DNA of 64,000 bases, taken from the NCBI GenBank assembly GCA_928212115.1, contig CAKMRJ010005523.1, positions 99,860,257-99,924,256 of the forward strand, given 5' to 3'. How positions within the stretch are numbered: position 1 is the first letter of the stretch; every line of letters starts with the position of its first letter. Origin of the DNA: Lactuca virosa. Lineage: Eukaryota; Streptophyta; Magnoliopsida; Asterales; Asteraceae. Position numbers and translations under genes: made by a program. This document shows, in pieces, positions 22,289-35,037 of this stretch. The notes under the pieces were generated by a model. The model was not told where the DNA came from. It searched no databases and saw only the letters and a list, made by a program, of their open reading frames with translations.

Positions 22289-24746
22289 TTTCAATTCGTA
22301 TTGAGCGTTTTTCATTTTTGATCAATTTGCCTCATTGGATCAAATCCGTTTCAACCCCATTGATTGATCCAATTATTTTTGTTTAGATCAAAATTTCAAA
22401 AATCAAAATCATTTAATCAAACTTCGAAATTCACTATTCATCATTCCGTTTATTTTGAAATTCACTGTTCATTGATTAGTCCAAAAGCCCAATCAAAATT
22501 AATTCATGGTACTATTCACGTATAATTCATGTTGAGCCCAAAATGATAATTGGTTACTGTTCATTCGATTAAAGATATTAGCCCAAGAACTGATCGATAT
22601 TAAGTCCGACTTATACTCAGTTCTTCATTAGTTCATTACGATCATTGTCGATCAATACGTATAAAGTTGTTCGTACCTTCGTCACTTTCTTTAATGTGTC
22701 TCATTTTCTTTCGTTGTGAATCAAACATCAATTCGATCGAGTCTTAACGGTTATAGATTATAAGATCGATTGGTGATTTAGAAGTCATACTCGACTGAGA
22801 TATTCGAAGGATGAGAAGTTATTGTGATTTCAAAATAGATTCGAATATTTGAAATTGGTTTTGGTGTATGAATTGGGTCATGAGAATCGATTTTGGTCAA
22901 TCGATTTTGACTAATTTCGAAGGATAAATTGCAATTGAGATGAAAACTTGAAGCAATTGGAATCGATGAGAAGATTGACTCTCAAAAGTCAAGGGACGAT
23001 CGATTGATGACCAGTAATCGATTGTTGATGTTGTTGTTTGATAGTTTTGATTTTTGATTTCGAATGGTTGGAGTCGATTATTGTTGGTCAATGGTTGGAA
23101 GTTCGTTTTTGGAATCGATTGGTTGCAAGTTGAAGTCGATGTTGATGGCAGATAACAAGATTGAAATCTATAGTTCATTGATTTTGATTTCGAATGTCTG
23201 GACTGAAATCAGAAGACGAAGGATCGACAATCGATTGGTGAATGAATTTGTTTTGATTTCGATGGTGATAGTTAGGAATCGAATTCGCTTTGGGGTCGTA
23301 TGCAAAGGATTGATTTTGGATTGATTTTGTGTTGGTGATGATCGTGTGGTTGATTTCGAAATCTGTTTGAGAATTGATGTCGAGTAGCGATGTAATGTCG
23401 AGCTTGATTGACTGGATTTCGAAGCCATGAATATTTGCCGAGTCAAGATGGATTAGGTCGATGTGTGAAGCACTGTGAACGATGGTTGATAGAATTTGTT
23501 CACGAAAAGGTTTGATTTTGGAATTGATTGTTGATGTAAAAAAAAAAAAGAACGAGGTCTGGAATGAATTTGGAATCGTAAGGATTTGTTGATGAATGGT
23601 TGAACTGTTGTTGATGAATCGACAATCGTCAATGAAAAAGCGAAGGGTATTTGTTTTGATGTTGATAAACATAACAAAGATTTGATTGTTGAATAACGAA
23701 AGTTTGATTTTGGGCTAAAGGACGAATGCTTAGATGATTCGATTTTGATGGTCATATGAGTTCTTTTGATGTCCATGGCTGTTAATTAAAAGCGAAGGCT
23801 TACCTGTCGATTTTGGAATCAATGTCAAATAACGAAGATTATTGATTTGTTAAAACAAGAAGATTTTGGATTTTGTAGCGGGTAACGAATTGAACAAAAT
23901 ATAAAAGTTTTTGGTTAAAATGGCGCTGCTGATTTCGTGACTAACATAACGAAACAACAGTGAAGAAGAAGATACAAAAGTTACGAACTTAGTCCTTCAA
24001 AGTTCGATAGTTTGACAACTTGTACACGCTTGGGGTAATTTTCCACGGCTTGGAAGAAATAAGGAAGAATTTTCGAAATTAACAACTGCATTTTCGAAAG
24101 TTTGACACCCACTTTCAAATTTTGGATTAAATTTTCGAAAGTTTAAAGGATTGTGCAGAATTTTCGATACAAGTCCCTGAAGTTTCGAAAAGTTGGCAGC
24201 AAATACCCAACTTTCGAAAATGGAGATACAAAGCTGAGAATTTGAAGAAAATGCATTTCAGGCCCCTGCAGTTTGTGCGAATTTACACTTTATGCCCAGC
24301 TTCGCAAATGGGGTAAAGTTTTGCATATTTGGCTGTTTTTGGCGCAACGGGTCCCTGCAGAATTCAGAAAATGACAATTTCTACCTGATTTTTGAAAAAT
24401 CTTGCAACTTTCACCCAAAAAGTCAAAAATTTTCATAAATTGGAAATTTTTTGTGGCTTTTTCGTGATTGTTTTTCCGTGCAAGATTTTTGGTGATTCAT
24501 TTTTGGTACACATCAAGGGGGAATATCGTGAAGACTATTCCTCGGACGCTTCTCACCCTTAATGGGTTTTATAATCATTTTTTGATTATAAAAAGGGGAG
24601 AATGATGGGTATTCGAAGCGGGTTTGTCGGATATTCATTTGCGGATTTGAAGACCGGTGTTACTTCGAGGGGGAGTTTGGTCTTGATCGCGCTAGCTCGT
24701 TGGAGACTGAAGCTGGGACATCCAATCCTAACTTTGAGGGGGAGAA
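22289..24746. other. Non-coding 3' part of element D, motif-rich
   Basis: 2.4 kb without a convincing ORF. From about 22700 to 23830 it is dense in TCGATT/AATCGA words. From about 24000 to 24250 it is dense in TTCGAAA words spaced a few tens of bases apart. A 165-codon minus-strand ORF here is a product of this simple composition. A polypurine tract ends the region. Confidence 0.7.
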
Positions 24747-25037
24747 TGTTAGGGTGCAAAGTCATTCTTGGATGTAGTGTTTTAGGCTTACCCTCTTGTA
24801 TGTGTAAATGGGTTGAGTCTTTCCTATAAATAGGAAGTGAGTGACTCCCATTATGTAAGGAACCATTTGGAGTGTTAGACTAGAGAGAGAAATTGTGTAC
24901 AAACCAATTTGTATATCCTTTCTAGATCTAATATGAGCTTACAAAGATTTATTTACTCATTGTGTTCTTGAATTTGTATGATGATTCACTAGATCCTTTT
25001 TAATTCCGCACATGCCATCATAAGCAACACCTCTACA
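24747..25037 (+). repeat. Element D 3' LTR
   Basis: 291 bp and nearly identical to 20775-21065. It is preceded by ACTTTGAGGGGGAGAA and followed by the CCTTC target duplication. Confidence 0.93.
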
Positions 25038-26142
25038 CCTTCCCTGGCCGGCCATCAGTAACACGCAAAGCAGCAGGAGTGGTAGTCTGTGCGGATCCCT
25101 AGGTAATATGAGGACACTCGGCCTTCCGATGGCCTGTCTGGTTGCAATGAAAGAAAACAGAAAAATCCCTTGGGGCAGTCCCTCGCCATATGCCCCTCCT
25201 TGCCGCATTTATAGCAAATCCCTGCTCGGCAAGATCCCTCGTGGGTCTTGCCGCACTTGCTACAAGTGCAGCCCTTCTGGCCTCCAGCTCTCGAATCAGC
25301 AGGCTTAGCCCGCTTAGACGCCGGCTGCGACTGTTTTAGTCTCCTATCTCTCCCCTGCTGCTCTCCCTCCTCTCTGGTCTGAATCTCCAACTCAATCTCC
25401 CTCCTCCTGGCATTGTTATGCAACTCAGCCAATGTCCGATAAGACGAGTTCGCCACGAACTCCCGAATATCCCTCCTCAAGATGCTCAAATACCGAATCA
25501 CACCTGCCTGCTCCGTGGACACGTGCTCAGGGCAGAACATTGCCCTCTCATGAAACATCCTAGTAATCTCAGTCACCGACTCTGTCTTCTGTTTGAGAGA
25601 CAAAAACTCCTGTGCCAAACGTTCCCTCTCTACTTGGGGAACATACTCATCTCGAAACAACTTGGTGAACCTCTCCCAGGTCACCGCAACATGATCTGTA
25701 GGGGTAAAATCAGTCGTCACAAACTTCCACCAGTCCTTCGCTCCCAAGCAAAGCTGGTTCAACGCGAACCGGACTCTCAGATGCTATGGACATGAACACG
25801 TATAAAAGCACCCCTCAATGTCAGTGATCCATCTCATGACAGCAATCAGATCCTGTGTCCCGTCAAACTCTGGTGCCTTCGTGTTGCTGAACTCCTAGAA
25901 CAACAACGAGTCACCTCCTTGTGGTCTCGAAGCAGCTAGGAATGCGGTGCTGCGGCAGCAGCAACCTCAGTAATAGTCGCATAGCGCTCATCGAAAGTCT
26001 CAATCAACATGGTCTTAATAGACCCAAACATCTCCGGTATCACCTCTCGGATAGCTGCGCCCACCTCAGCATGGATGATCCTGCAGATCTCCTCGTCGCT
26101 AGTACCACTGGTGCTCCCTCGGTTATGGCGTGTACTCACCAT
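25038..26142 (-). pseudogene. Element B gag with zinc knuckle, degenerate
   Basis: The N-terminal part (26142 down to about 25936) starts MVSTRH and is Ser/Thr-rich. After broken frames comes a retrotransposon gag core with the W-x-x-F-x-x-x-F-R and RERLAQEF-type helices (25762 to about 25400). A nucleocapsid zinc knuckle CYKCGKEGHMARDC follows near 25200-25160, preceded by a partial one, CSKCGKTHEGSC. Stop codons separate the pieces. The C terminus continues on the far side of element D (20774-20620). GAG packages the RNA and forms the particle; this copy cannot. Confidence 0.82.
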
Positions 26143-26793
26143 AATGTCTCTGAGACTCAATTGAGCATACTCACACTCGATTACCCACCCCTACATGCTC
26201 CTTAGTATCCTAAGGATTCTTACTTGGGTTGCAGATAGATCCGGTGTTTCCAGTAGTATGGGTCCAATACTACCTTCCACACCAACCTGTAGTCATCCCA
26301 AGTCCTCCTCCTAGGATTCTAATTCACAAGTACTCTATCTCTCACCAATATCAGACTACTCTCTTAGTAGGCTACTCGTATACTCATCTAGGTATCTCTC
26401 CTAGATTACCCCTCAACTCAGAACTCAGCATATACTCAGGGAAAATAATAGATAACACTGGTCAATAACATCTCCTATGCTAAGGCATCACAAATCAGGC
26501 AAATCTAGCCCTAGAATATGAAATACCTAGCCTATTCTCTAGCATGCATTTCTAATATCTCATAAACATCTCATAAATATCTCATATAGTAAACAACTAA
26601 GGGTATTTTGGGAAACCACCGTTCGGGCTCTGGCTGATTGTACATACTGCTCCTTCTCGTTTTTCTCTTAGAAACTCTTACTCGGTTTTAGAAAAATCAT
26701 TTCTTTTGAAATTTTTTCTCAAATCCTTAGTTTGAGTCCAGACGTACCCGAAGGTGCATCCGAATTCCTCAAACCAAGGCTCTGATACCAACT
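26143..26793 (-). other. Element B leader with palindrome (26253-26273) and primer site
   Basis: Untranslated leader between the primer site (26779-26790) and the gag ATG at 26142. A hairpin with stem GTAGTAT/ATACTAC and loop GGGTCCA lies 111 nt upstream of the ATG. No ORF is supported. Confidence 0.75.
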
Positions 26794-28473
26794 AGTAACA
26801 CCGTAAATTTTCAAACCAAATTTTTCATTTTCAAAAGCACATAAAACTCAAATATTATATTTCATAAAACCACAAGTGTCTCAAAATATCAACATAAATC
26901 CACAAATAAAGTCAAATCCCAGAATCCTCAACATAGTCTCAAATAAGTGTGTAGAATCATGCTGGTGCCTTCCCGCGGTCCTGAGAGGTACCTGAATCAC
27001 ATAACACATAATACAGTAAGCACGAAGCTTAGTGAGTTCCCCAAAATACCACACATAACTCATTAGCCTCTCATGGCTATAACACATAACTCATTAGCCT
27101 CTCATGGCTATAACTCAATAAGACCCTCCGGTCAATGTGTCTCAGTGGGACCCTCCAGTCCTACAACTCGGGTGGACCGTCCAGTTCGATATCTCAATGA
27201 AGACCCTCCGGTCTCACAACTCGGTTTGGACCCTCCAGTCCTAACTCAATAAGGCACAAAAATAATAGACAACATAAATCACAAAGAATAGTGCAGGATA
27301 TCATAATACTCAATATAAGCACATAAGACCCTCCGGTCACACAAAGGTTACCACTCTAGGTAAGTATAGTGAGAAGACTCATATCATAAGTAGGCTAAGA
27401 AAATGTGTACTCCTCGAACACGAATCACTGAATCTAGCCTCCGCCTAATCATATATGATAATTATCTCTAATTAACACCTTAAATTACAAATTCTAAATC
27501 TAACTCTTGGATTGGGAAAAATACCATTTTGCCCCTCCATGGTCTCCCTAAGTCATGATTGGTCAAACCCTAAAGTCAACAAAAGTCAACACTCGAGTCA
27601 ACTGTCCATGTTGACCTGACTCGCCGAGTGCATCTATGTGAACACTCGTTGACTCGCCGAGTTACCCATATCCAGACTCATCGGGGATAACCCTATCCGA
27701 CTCGTCGAGTCAGCTCCATGACTTGCCGAGTCCCTTAAGACAAATTCCCAATCAGACGTTTTAAGGCAGATCTGCTACTCCAGACTCTAGATCTAGACTC
27801 CTAATGTTCGAATGTCACGTAAAGCTTCGATCTTTACGTGGATGCATGACATATTTGCCCCATAATGCCACTACAAACTCTAACTAAGGTGTTTAAGCAC
27901 AATAACTCTTTTATAGCTGGATAAAGTTGGGACCTTTGGACTCTATGGACCTCACAAGGTTCAGATCTGATGTCTCAATGCTTAGCAAGCACAAGTCACA
28001 CAAAATCTCAAGGGAAATATGGAAAAAGCCCCAAAAGTTCCTCATTAACAAGATCTAAACAATATGATGAGCAAAGTGATGACTTTTACCTTCAAACAGA
28101 AGCTCCAAATGAAATAATACTGGATCCCACAGCTTCTCCTCGTTCCTTGCTTGTATCTCACCTCTTCCCTTCCAAAAGATTCACCAAAACACTCAAATAT
28201 TAGCTCTATCACTCTCTCTTAGCTCAATGGGCGATTCGGGTTTCATGGAGGGGAGTTGGGTAGCTGGTGAGGCGGAAATAAGGACATAAGTTCCCTTAAA
28301 TAGGCCCCAACCCCAGAGATTTAGGGTTTCATCTCACAGCGCCAACTCGGCGAGTCTACTCTCTTACTCGTCGAGTCGGTTATTAAACCCACCTGGTCAA
28401 TCGTCTCTACTCGACGAGTTGAGGAACCAACTCGTCGAGTTCCTCAACGAATCTCGAAAATAAAATATATAAC
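26794..28473 (-). repeat. Element B 5' LTR, right end deleted
   Basis: Matches 15521-17240. The first base pair has decayed from TG to AG. About 36 bp at the outer end are missing, and the sequence runs directly into element A integrase-tail DNA. The donor site of the putative LTR intron is mutated in this copy. Confidence 0.88.
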
Positions 28474-28518
28474 GAGTCTATATGCCACCTTACCAACCCT
28501 GGCAATGACCCGGAACGG
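28474..28518 (-). pseudogene. Element A pol sliver between B and C
   Basis: 45 bp whose minus-strand text parallels the GKVAYRL integrase-tail segment at about 30980-31010 in element C. It joins in order with 15520 on one side and 45966 on the other. It ends with the AACGG target duplication of element C. Confidence 0.8.
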
Positions 28519-30651
28519 TGTAACATCCCAATTTTCAAGACCAAAATTTTTGTTTTTAATTAAGTAATTTAGAAAACCATTTACTGAAAAACAACATCAA
28601 TATCATATCAAAATCATAACCCATAAGTCAAATGTCATAAAAAATGTCATGGAATAATAATAATGTCAGAGTACAATCCCAAGGACATCATAGTGCGAAA
28701 ATCGGGTGTGTGTGTGTGCGATGCGCTGCTACCGTGCCGACTCCTTCCCTTTCGATGAAGAGGTATCTAAAAACAAAACTCTAAACTGTAAGCGCGAAGC
28801 TTAGTGAGTTCTCCCATCATACCACATACCATAAACATATACTGCCTAACCCTCGGTATCTTTCAACCGGTATCTATCTGGCATAATCGGAAGCTGGACT
28901 TCCCTTCAGTATCTTTCAACCGGTAGCCGGGAGCGGACCTCCCCTTCGGTATCTTCCAACCGGTAACCGGGAGCTGACCTCCCCTTCGGTATCTTTCAAC
29001 CGGTAACCAGGGACTATTTCACCCCTACCACTACAACATAAAACATAACATGAACATACTACTAGGCATACGTGGGTTCTGACGACCCCTTCGGTATCTT
29101 TCAACCGATAACCGGGACTAATCCACTTACTACCACTATCACATATATCATATCATGCTAATCACATAAAACATATCAGGTAGTAGCAAACCTAGATAAC
29201 TATCACAAAGACAATCATCTATTAACCAACTCCTACTAGTGGGCCGACATTGTGGCCGTAGACCCACTCCTACTGGAAGGTAAATCACCTCGATGTCGTA
29301 AGGTGTCTGAACTGTTCTTGCTGCCGGAATCAACTCCTCTCAGATCCTACACATAACAATCTTCTTTAATTACCGTTTCCTGGTCACTCAGGTCAAAGTC
29401 AAAGTCAAGGTCAACACCTTGGACAAAGTCAACTATAGGTCAAAGTCAACATCCAGTTGACTCAACTCGCCGAGTTTACCCCACAACTCGTCGAGTTTCG
29501 AAATCATGGAAACACCAAGACTTCGACCCTACTCGCTGAGCCTTACAAGGGCTCGCCAAGTTCTCCTTTAAACAAAGTCGGGACCTTCTACAACGGACTC
29601 GCCGAGTTCATCCTTGAACTCGTCGAGTTCATCTTCATCTGAGCTAAGGTGTTTAGTCCTTGACTCGCCGAGTTCATCCTTGAACTCATCGAGTTCATCT
29701 TCATATGGTTGGGATATTGCCTTGTACTTGCCGAGTTCATCCTTGAACTCGTCGAGTACGATGATCTTCAGATCCATAATGAACCCAACTAGCTGAGTCT
29801 TCTTACAACTCAACACACACTTGCTATTAGAAGGAGTTTTGGGGAAAATGCAACCTGACTCGCCGGGTCACATAAGTGAGTCGCCGAGTCCATCTATGTC
29901 CAAAACTATTCAGTCGATTTCAGATGGTCTTAAAGCATCCAAAACATAGATCTGACCTCCTAGGGTCCATTTTACACGTAAAGCTACGAACTTGACGTTC
30001 ATGCATGGGGTTTTTGGCTCAAAAGACTCTAAAATGAGGTTTATATGATGCATGGGACTCCCATGGCCATAAAGTTGGCACCTTTATGCCATGGGAACCC
30101 TCAATGGTTCCAGATATGAAGTCATACCCCCTTAGAACCAATAAACCCCGAAAATGGCTCTACTAAAGCTTAGAAAAAGGTAGAAACTTGTCCTAACTAG
30201 AGATCTAAGAGATAGATGGTCAAGGTTGAAGCTTTTTACCTTGAATGAGCTGGAAATGAAGCAAAACCTTTGGATCTACTTGCTTCTTCCGAAACCACCA
30301 AGCTTCCACTTCTTCCTTCAAGCTTCAAACAACCACAAACACACAAAAATGGCTCAAGAACACTCCAAATGCTTTAGGGTTTCGAGTTAGGGCTTTTCTG
30401 GACTGTGAGAGACGATAGAGGCTGAAGTGGGACAGGATAATGTGTTTAAATAGGGTGCAAACCCTAAATATTAGGGTTTCATCCAGGTAGTCCTACTCGT
30501 CGAGTCGGGCTCCCGACTCGTCGAGTAGGTTACTTAAGCCCCGCGTCCAAAATCCAGTCTACTCGACGAGTTGGGCCTCCAACTCGTCGAGTCCTAGTGT
30601 AAAAATACAAATACTTATATTTAAAATACGTACCGAGAACTGGGCGTTACA
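28519..30651 (-). repeat. Element C 3' LTR (2133 bp)
   Basis: Contains a minisatellite of CTTCGGTATCTTTCAACCGG units of about 40-60 bp (28850-29110). Paired palindromes start at 29465/29486, 29597/29618, 29663/29684, 29726/29747 and, in the promoter, 30495/30516 and 30561/30582; a variant pair starts at 29531/29551. It also has the telomere-like inverted repeat (30459-30479) and a TTTAAATAGGG TATA box. The donor of the LTR intron seen in A and B is replaced by GAGGAGTTG here and in the 5' LTR. Confidence 0.92.
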
Positions 30652-33600
30652 ACTCCCCCCACTTATTTTAGACTTCGTCCTCGAAGTATGTTGTTGCGTC
30701 CGGAAAAAGCTCGGGGTAGTGCTCCCTCATCTTGTCCTTCGGCTCCCAAGTCCATTCTGAGCCGTTGCAGTGCTGCCATTGCACCTTCACCAGCTCAACC
30801 CTCTTGTTCCTCAGGTCCTTCGACTTCCTGTCGAGGATAGCTACTGTTCGCTCAATATAGTTCAGGCTGTCGTCCACCTGAATATCCTCTAGAGGCACCA
30901 CTACAGAGTCGTCTACTAGGAACTTCCACAACTGGGAGACGTGAAAGGTACTATGAATCTGACTAAGATCGAATGGCAGATCCAGCCTATATGCCACCTT
31001 GCCGACCTGAGTAGCAACCCTGAAAGGACCGATGTACCTGGGACCTAACTTTCCCCGCTTCCTAAACCGGATGACACCTTTCCAAGGTGACACCTTCAGG
31101 AGAACCATATCCCCGACCTGGAACTGCAGGTCCGAACGACGCTTGTCGGCATAACTTTTCTGCCGACTCTGAGCAGTCTGAAGCATGCTCCGGACCAACT
31201 GGATCCTCTCCGTCGTCTTGAGTACCACTCCGGTACTCCCCATGAATCTCTGCCCAACCTCACCCCAGCAAATCGGGATCCTGTACTTCCTCCCGTATAA
31301 CATCTCGAAGGGAGGACGATCGATACTCGCATGGTAGCTATTATTGTAGGAAAACTCTACCAAGGGAAGGTAGGTATCCCAACTACCACCGAAGTCTAAA
31401 ACGAATGCCCACAGCATATCCTCCAATGTCTGGATGGTCCGCTCGCTCTGACCATCAGTATGCGGGTGAAAAGCGATGCTAAAGTGCAGACGAGTACCTA
31501 ACTCGTCGTGGAATTTCTTCCAAAATCTGGAAGTGAACCGCACATCTCTGTCAGAAATCATGGAGACTGGCACTCCGTATCGAGCTACAACCTCTTGAAT
31601 ATAGATGTCGGCCAGCTTCTCGGCCGAAATGTTCTCCTGGATCGGTATGAAATGGGCACTCTTGGTCAACCGATCCACGATGACCCATATGGAATCCACT
31701 CCCCGCGCGGTCCTGGGAAGCTTGGTGATGAAATCCATGGTAATATCTTCTCATTTCCACATGGGGATGTCCAATGGCTACATCTTGCCGTGAGGCCGTC
31801 GGTGCTCCGCCTTGACCTTCCTGCAGGTCAGTCACCTCTCGACGTACCAGGCTACATCCCGCTTCATGCAGGGCCACCAGTAATCAGGACGAAGATCTTT
31901 TTACATCTTCGTCGCCCCCGGATGAATTGAGAATCGGTATTTGTGCGCCTCCTCCATCAAAATCTGGCGCACCCCTCCATGATATGGAACCCACACTCTA
32001 CGGTGTAGTGTCAACAACCCATGACTATCGTAGTCGAAGGAGGAAACCTGTCCTACAATACGCTCGCTCTTCCGATGTTCCTCCGTCATAGCCTCCTGTT
32101 GGGCCTCTCAGATCTGCTCCAGAAGCGGAGTCACCACTATCATCCGCAAGCAAACGTCTCAGATCAGGGCTGCCTTGCAGCTAAGAGCATTAGCCACAAC
32201 ATTGGCCTTCCCAGGGTGGTAGAGGATCTCACAGTCGTAATCCTTCACCACATCTAGCCACCAACGCTGCCTCATGTTTAGATTCCGATGATCCATGAGG
32301 TACCTCAGACTCTTGTGATCCGTGTAAATGGTACAACGGACCCCATAGATGTAATGCCGCCATATCTTGAGGGCGAAGACGACCGCGCCCAACTCCAAAT
32401 CATGCGTCGGGTAGTTTGCCTCGTGAGGCTTCGGCTGTCTCGAGGCGTAGGCGATGACATGCCCTCTCTGCATTAATACTGCGCCCAAACCCGAAATAGA
32501 CGCATCGCAGTACATTACAAAATCCTCCATGCCCTCTGGCAGGGATAGGATTGGCGCCTCGCATAATCTCTGCCTCCATGTCTCAAACACTGCCTGCTGC
32601 TCAGGGCCCCAATGAAATACAATGGTTTTCTTTTTTTAGTCGGGTCAAGGGTACGACTATCTTGGAGAAATCCTGAATGAATCTCCGGTAATAGCCTGCC
32701 AATCCCAAGAAACTCTGAATCTCAGATGGAGACTTCGGAACCTCCCATCTCATCACGGCCTCTACTTTTGCCGGATCGACCAAAATCCCGTTCTGGTTGA
32801 CAAGGTGCCCCAGAAACTGCACCTCGCGCAACCAGAACTCACACTTAGAGAACTTGGCATACAAGCTCTGCCTCCTCAGGGTATCCAACACCTCCCGCAA
32901 CTGCTCCTCGTGCTGCTCCTGCGTCTTAGAGTAAACTATCACAGACCGATCCAACATCGGTCTGCATACGCGGTTCATGAGATCCATGAACGCGGTAGGA
33001 GCATTGGTGAGCCCGAAGGGCATCAGCGAGTATGGAATGCAGTCTTCTGTACATCCTCATCTCCGACCCTCATCTGATGGTAGCCTGAACGTAGATCTAT
33101 CTTTGAAAACCAAGATGTCTTTTGAAGCTGGTCGAAGAGATCATCAATCCTCGGGAGTGGGTAACGGTTCTTCACCGTTACCTTGTTCAGCTCCCGGTAA
33201 TCTATACGCATCCGATGCGACCCGTCCTTCTTCTTCACGAACAGAATTGGGGCTCCCCAGGGTGAACTGCTTGGTCTGATGAATCCCTTGTCTAACAGCT
33301 CCTACAGTTGTGTAGACAACTCCTGCATCTCAGGAGGAGCCAACCGATACGGTGCCTTGTCTATCGGAGCCGCACCGGGGACCAGGTCGATCCTAAACTC
33401 CACCTGCCTCTCCGGAGGTATCCCAGGCAACTCCTCTGGAAACATATTCGAGTACTCTCGCACCACTGACACATCACTCACAGTCGCTTTTTCCTCCTCT
33501 CGGGTAATCATGATGTAGGTGACATATCCGGCACATCCCTGCTGAAGGTAGCGCCTAGCCCTCGCTGCTGAGCATAAAGCTGGTCCGCGCTGTGGCCTCT

Positions 33601-33976
33601 CGCCCTGAATCACCAGCTCTCCCCCACTTGGGGTCCTGACACGTACCAAATGCTACGCACAGTCAATCACAGCCTCATTAGGGCTCAACCAATCCATGCC
33701 TATAATAACCTTGTTCCCACGCAACGGAATGGGAACCAAGTCTACCAGGTAGCGCTCCTCGAACAGCCTCAAAACACAATCTCTGAAAACCTCTGATGCC
33801 CGAACTGACCGGTCGTCAGCAATCTCAACCTCTAGAGGGAAATCCAACATGCCCGAAGAATCAGGAAACTTCTTGCTAAGTGCAAGAGAGACAAATGATC
33901 GGGAAGCACCCGAATCGAACAACACCTGAACTGGGATACCGTTCACATGGAACGATCCTAAACAAAACACACACAT
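30652..33976 (-). pseudogene. Element C pol, degenerate, RT catalytic box deleted
   Basis: Protease (33976-33653) keeps LFDSGASRSFVS. It is followed by a linker (33649-33302), RT (33238-32601), RNase H (32590-32159, [12 protein letters not shown]), the integrase zinc region (about 32089-31780) and a 356-codon frame (31738-30668) with the DDE core, integrase tail and chromodomain (WTWE, YPELFP). In RT the expected F-x-D-D-I-L-V segment is missing: the frame runs SVIV directly into YSKTQ near 32936. This in-frame loss of 21 nt relative to A and B removes the catalytic aspartates. There are also several stops and shifts. Confidence 0.88.
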
Positions 33977-34029
33977 GGCACATAAATATCATAAATAACG
34001 CATAATGAAAGCTAGGAAGAAGAAATCAT

Positions 34030-35037
34030 ACCCGTCACCACATCGGGTGCGGCGCGTGCCTCATCGGTAGTCAACTGGAAGGCTCGGCTCCTCACCAATG
34101 GAGCCTCTGACTTGCCCTGCCGGCCATCAGTGAGCCGCAGGGTCGCTGGAGCTGGTGCTGCTACTACTGTCAATCTTGGGCAGTTGGCCTTTTTATGGAC
34201 CTTCTGATTGCAATGAAAGCAAATCAGGTCTGATGTCTGAAAGGTGGGGTAAGGGGCAGTACAATCCCTACCAAAGTGCCCAGTCTTGCCGCACTTGTAG
34301 CAGCTTGATCCCGACCCAGTGCGGCAAACCCCCTCACGTGACCTGCCGCATTTCCCACAACGGCTCCGGCCCTACTGGCCCTTCTACCTAGAGTCGAATC
34401 CCTTGGGCTTCTTCCCCGAAGCCCCAGTAACCTGTTCTGTCTCTGCCTTCCTCTTCCTAATGTGCTCCAAGTCGATCACCCTCTCCCTCGCGCTGGCAAT
34501 CATAGAATCCAGGGTCGGGCATGCCGATTAGCTGACATGCTCCCGAATATCAGCCCTCATCATATCATGATAGTGGGTCCTCCACATCTCCTCATCTCCT
34601 ACATACCGAGGCACCAATAAGGCCCTCTCCCGAAACTTGACGGTAATCTCCGCCACCGTCTCAGTATTCTGTCTCATGTCAAGAAACTCTCTGGCCAGCT
34701 GCTGAAGCTCCACAACCGGTGCAAACTCAGCCCTAAACCTGGTCACAAAGTCAGACCAGGTCATAGCCTCAATGGCTGAGGCTCCCAAAGAATCACCAAC
34801 CGAATCCCACCAGTTACTCCTAAACGCCCTAAGGCGATCCTCCATCAGCTCGATAATCCCTTCCTTGGTCGACCCGAAAATAACCGGGGTCGAATCAAGG
34901 ATGCCTCTAGTGATCTCAGAAGAAATGAACTCACGTAGTCCCTCATCAACTGGCTCGACACCTGATCCCGAACCTGATCCTGAGCCTGATCCTGATCCTG
35001 AACCTCCTCCTCCTCCGTGTCGTGTAATCATCACCAT
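34030..35037 (-). pseudogene. Element C gag with Gly-Ser repeat and zinc knuckles, degenerate
   Basis: Starts MVMITRH at 35037, followed by a Gly-Ser repeat encoded by a GGATCA/GGTTCA microsatellite. The gag core ends at a stop at 34528. Downstream, broken frames to about 34150 contain Cys/His-rich text of nucleocapsid knuckles and a conserved AFQLTTDEA-type stretch. I read it as a decayed GAG. A polypyrimidine-CAG (TTTTGTTTCAG) abuts the start codon. Confidence 0.78.

Larger units (their letters stand above)
20775..25037 (+). mobile_element. Element D: small non-autonomous LTR retrotransposon with an unfamiliar ORF
   Basis: Two 291-bp LTRs (20775-21065 and 24747-25037; about five differences by eye) start TGTTAGGG and end CTCTACA. 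They are flanked by the target duplication CCTTC (20770-20774 and 25038-25042). A primer site TGGTATCAGAGC follows at 21068-21079, and a polypurine tract (24731-24746) precedes the 3' LTR. The plus-strand interior has one ORF (21320-22288) and then about 2.4 kb of non-coding, motif-rich DNA. No RT, integrase or protease is present. It sits in the gag C-terminal region of element B. Confidence 0.92.
15521..28473 (-). mobile_element. Element B: Ty3/gypsy chromovirus-like retrotransposon inside A, carrying D
   Basis: The 3' LTR (15521-17276) starts TGTAACATCG and ends GGATGTTACA; the 5' LTR is 26794-28473. The 5' LTR has lost its last roughly 36 bp together with part of the target duplication: the left flank ends GCTCG, while the right flank keeps only CG before AGTCTATATGCC of element A. 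Pol and gag lie between the LTRs in minus orientation, interrupted by element D. The B coding region contains several stop codons and is not functional. Confidence 0.88.

Noticed and set aside
23175..23672. 165-codon minus-strand ORF in element D
   Set aside because: Its Ile/Ser/Asn/Thr-rich composition follows from the TCGATT/AATCGA word bias; there is no domain, and it is antisense to the element.
28850..29110. CRISPR-like array (regular repeats with spacers)
   Set aside because: This is a plant LTR minisatellite: units vary, spacers are not unique, the same array is in the other LTR, and no cas genes exist.
29614..29796. Ser-rich ORF in the C LTR
   Set aside because: It is translation of the ACTCGTCGAGT/TTCATC repeat units; there is no conserved start and it is not a gene.
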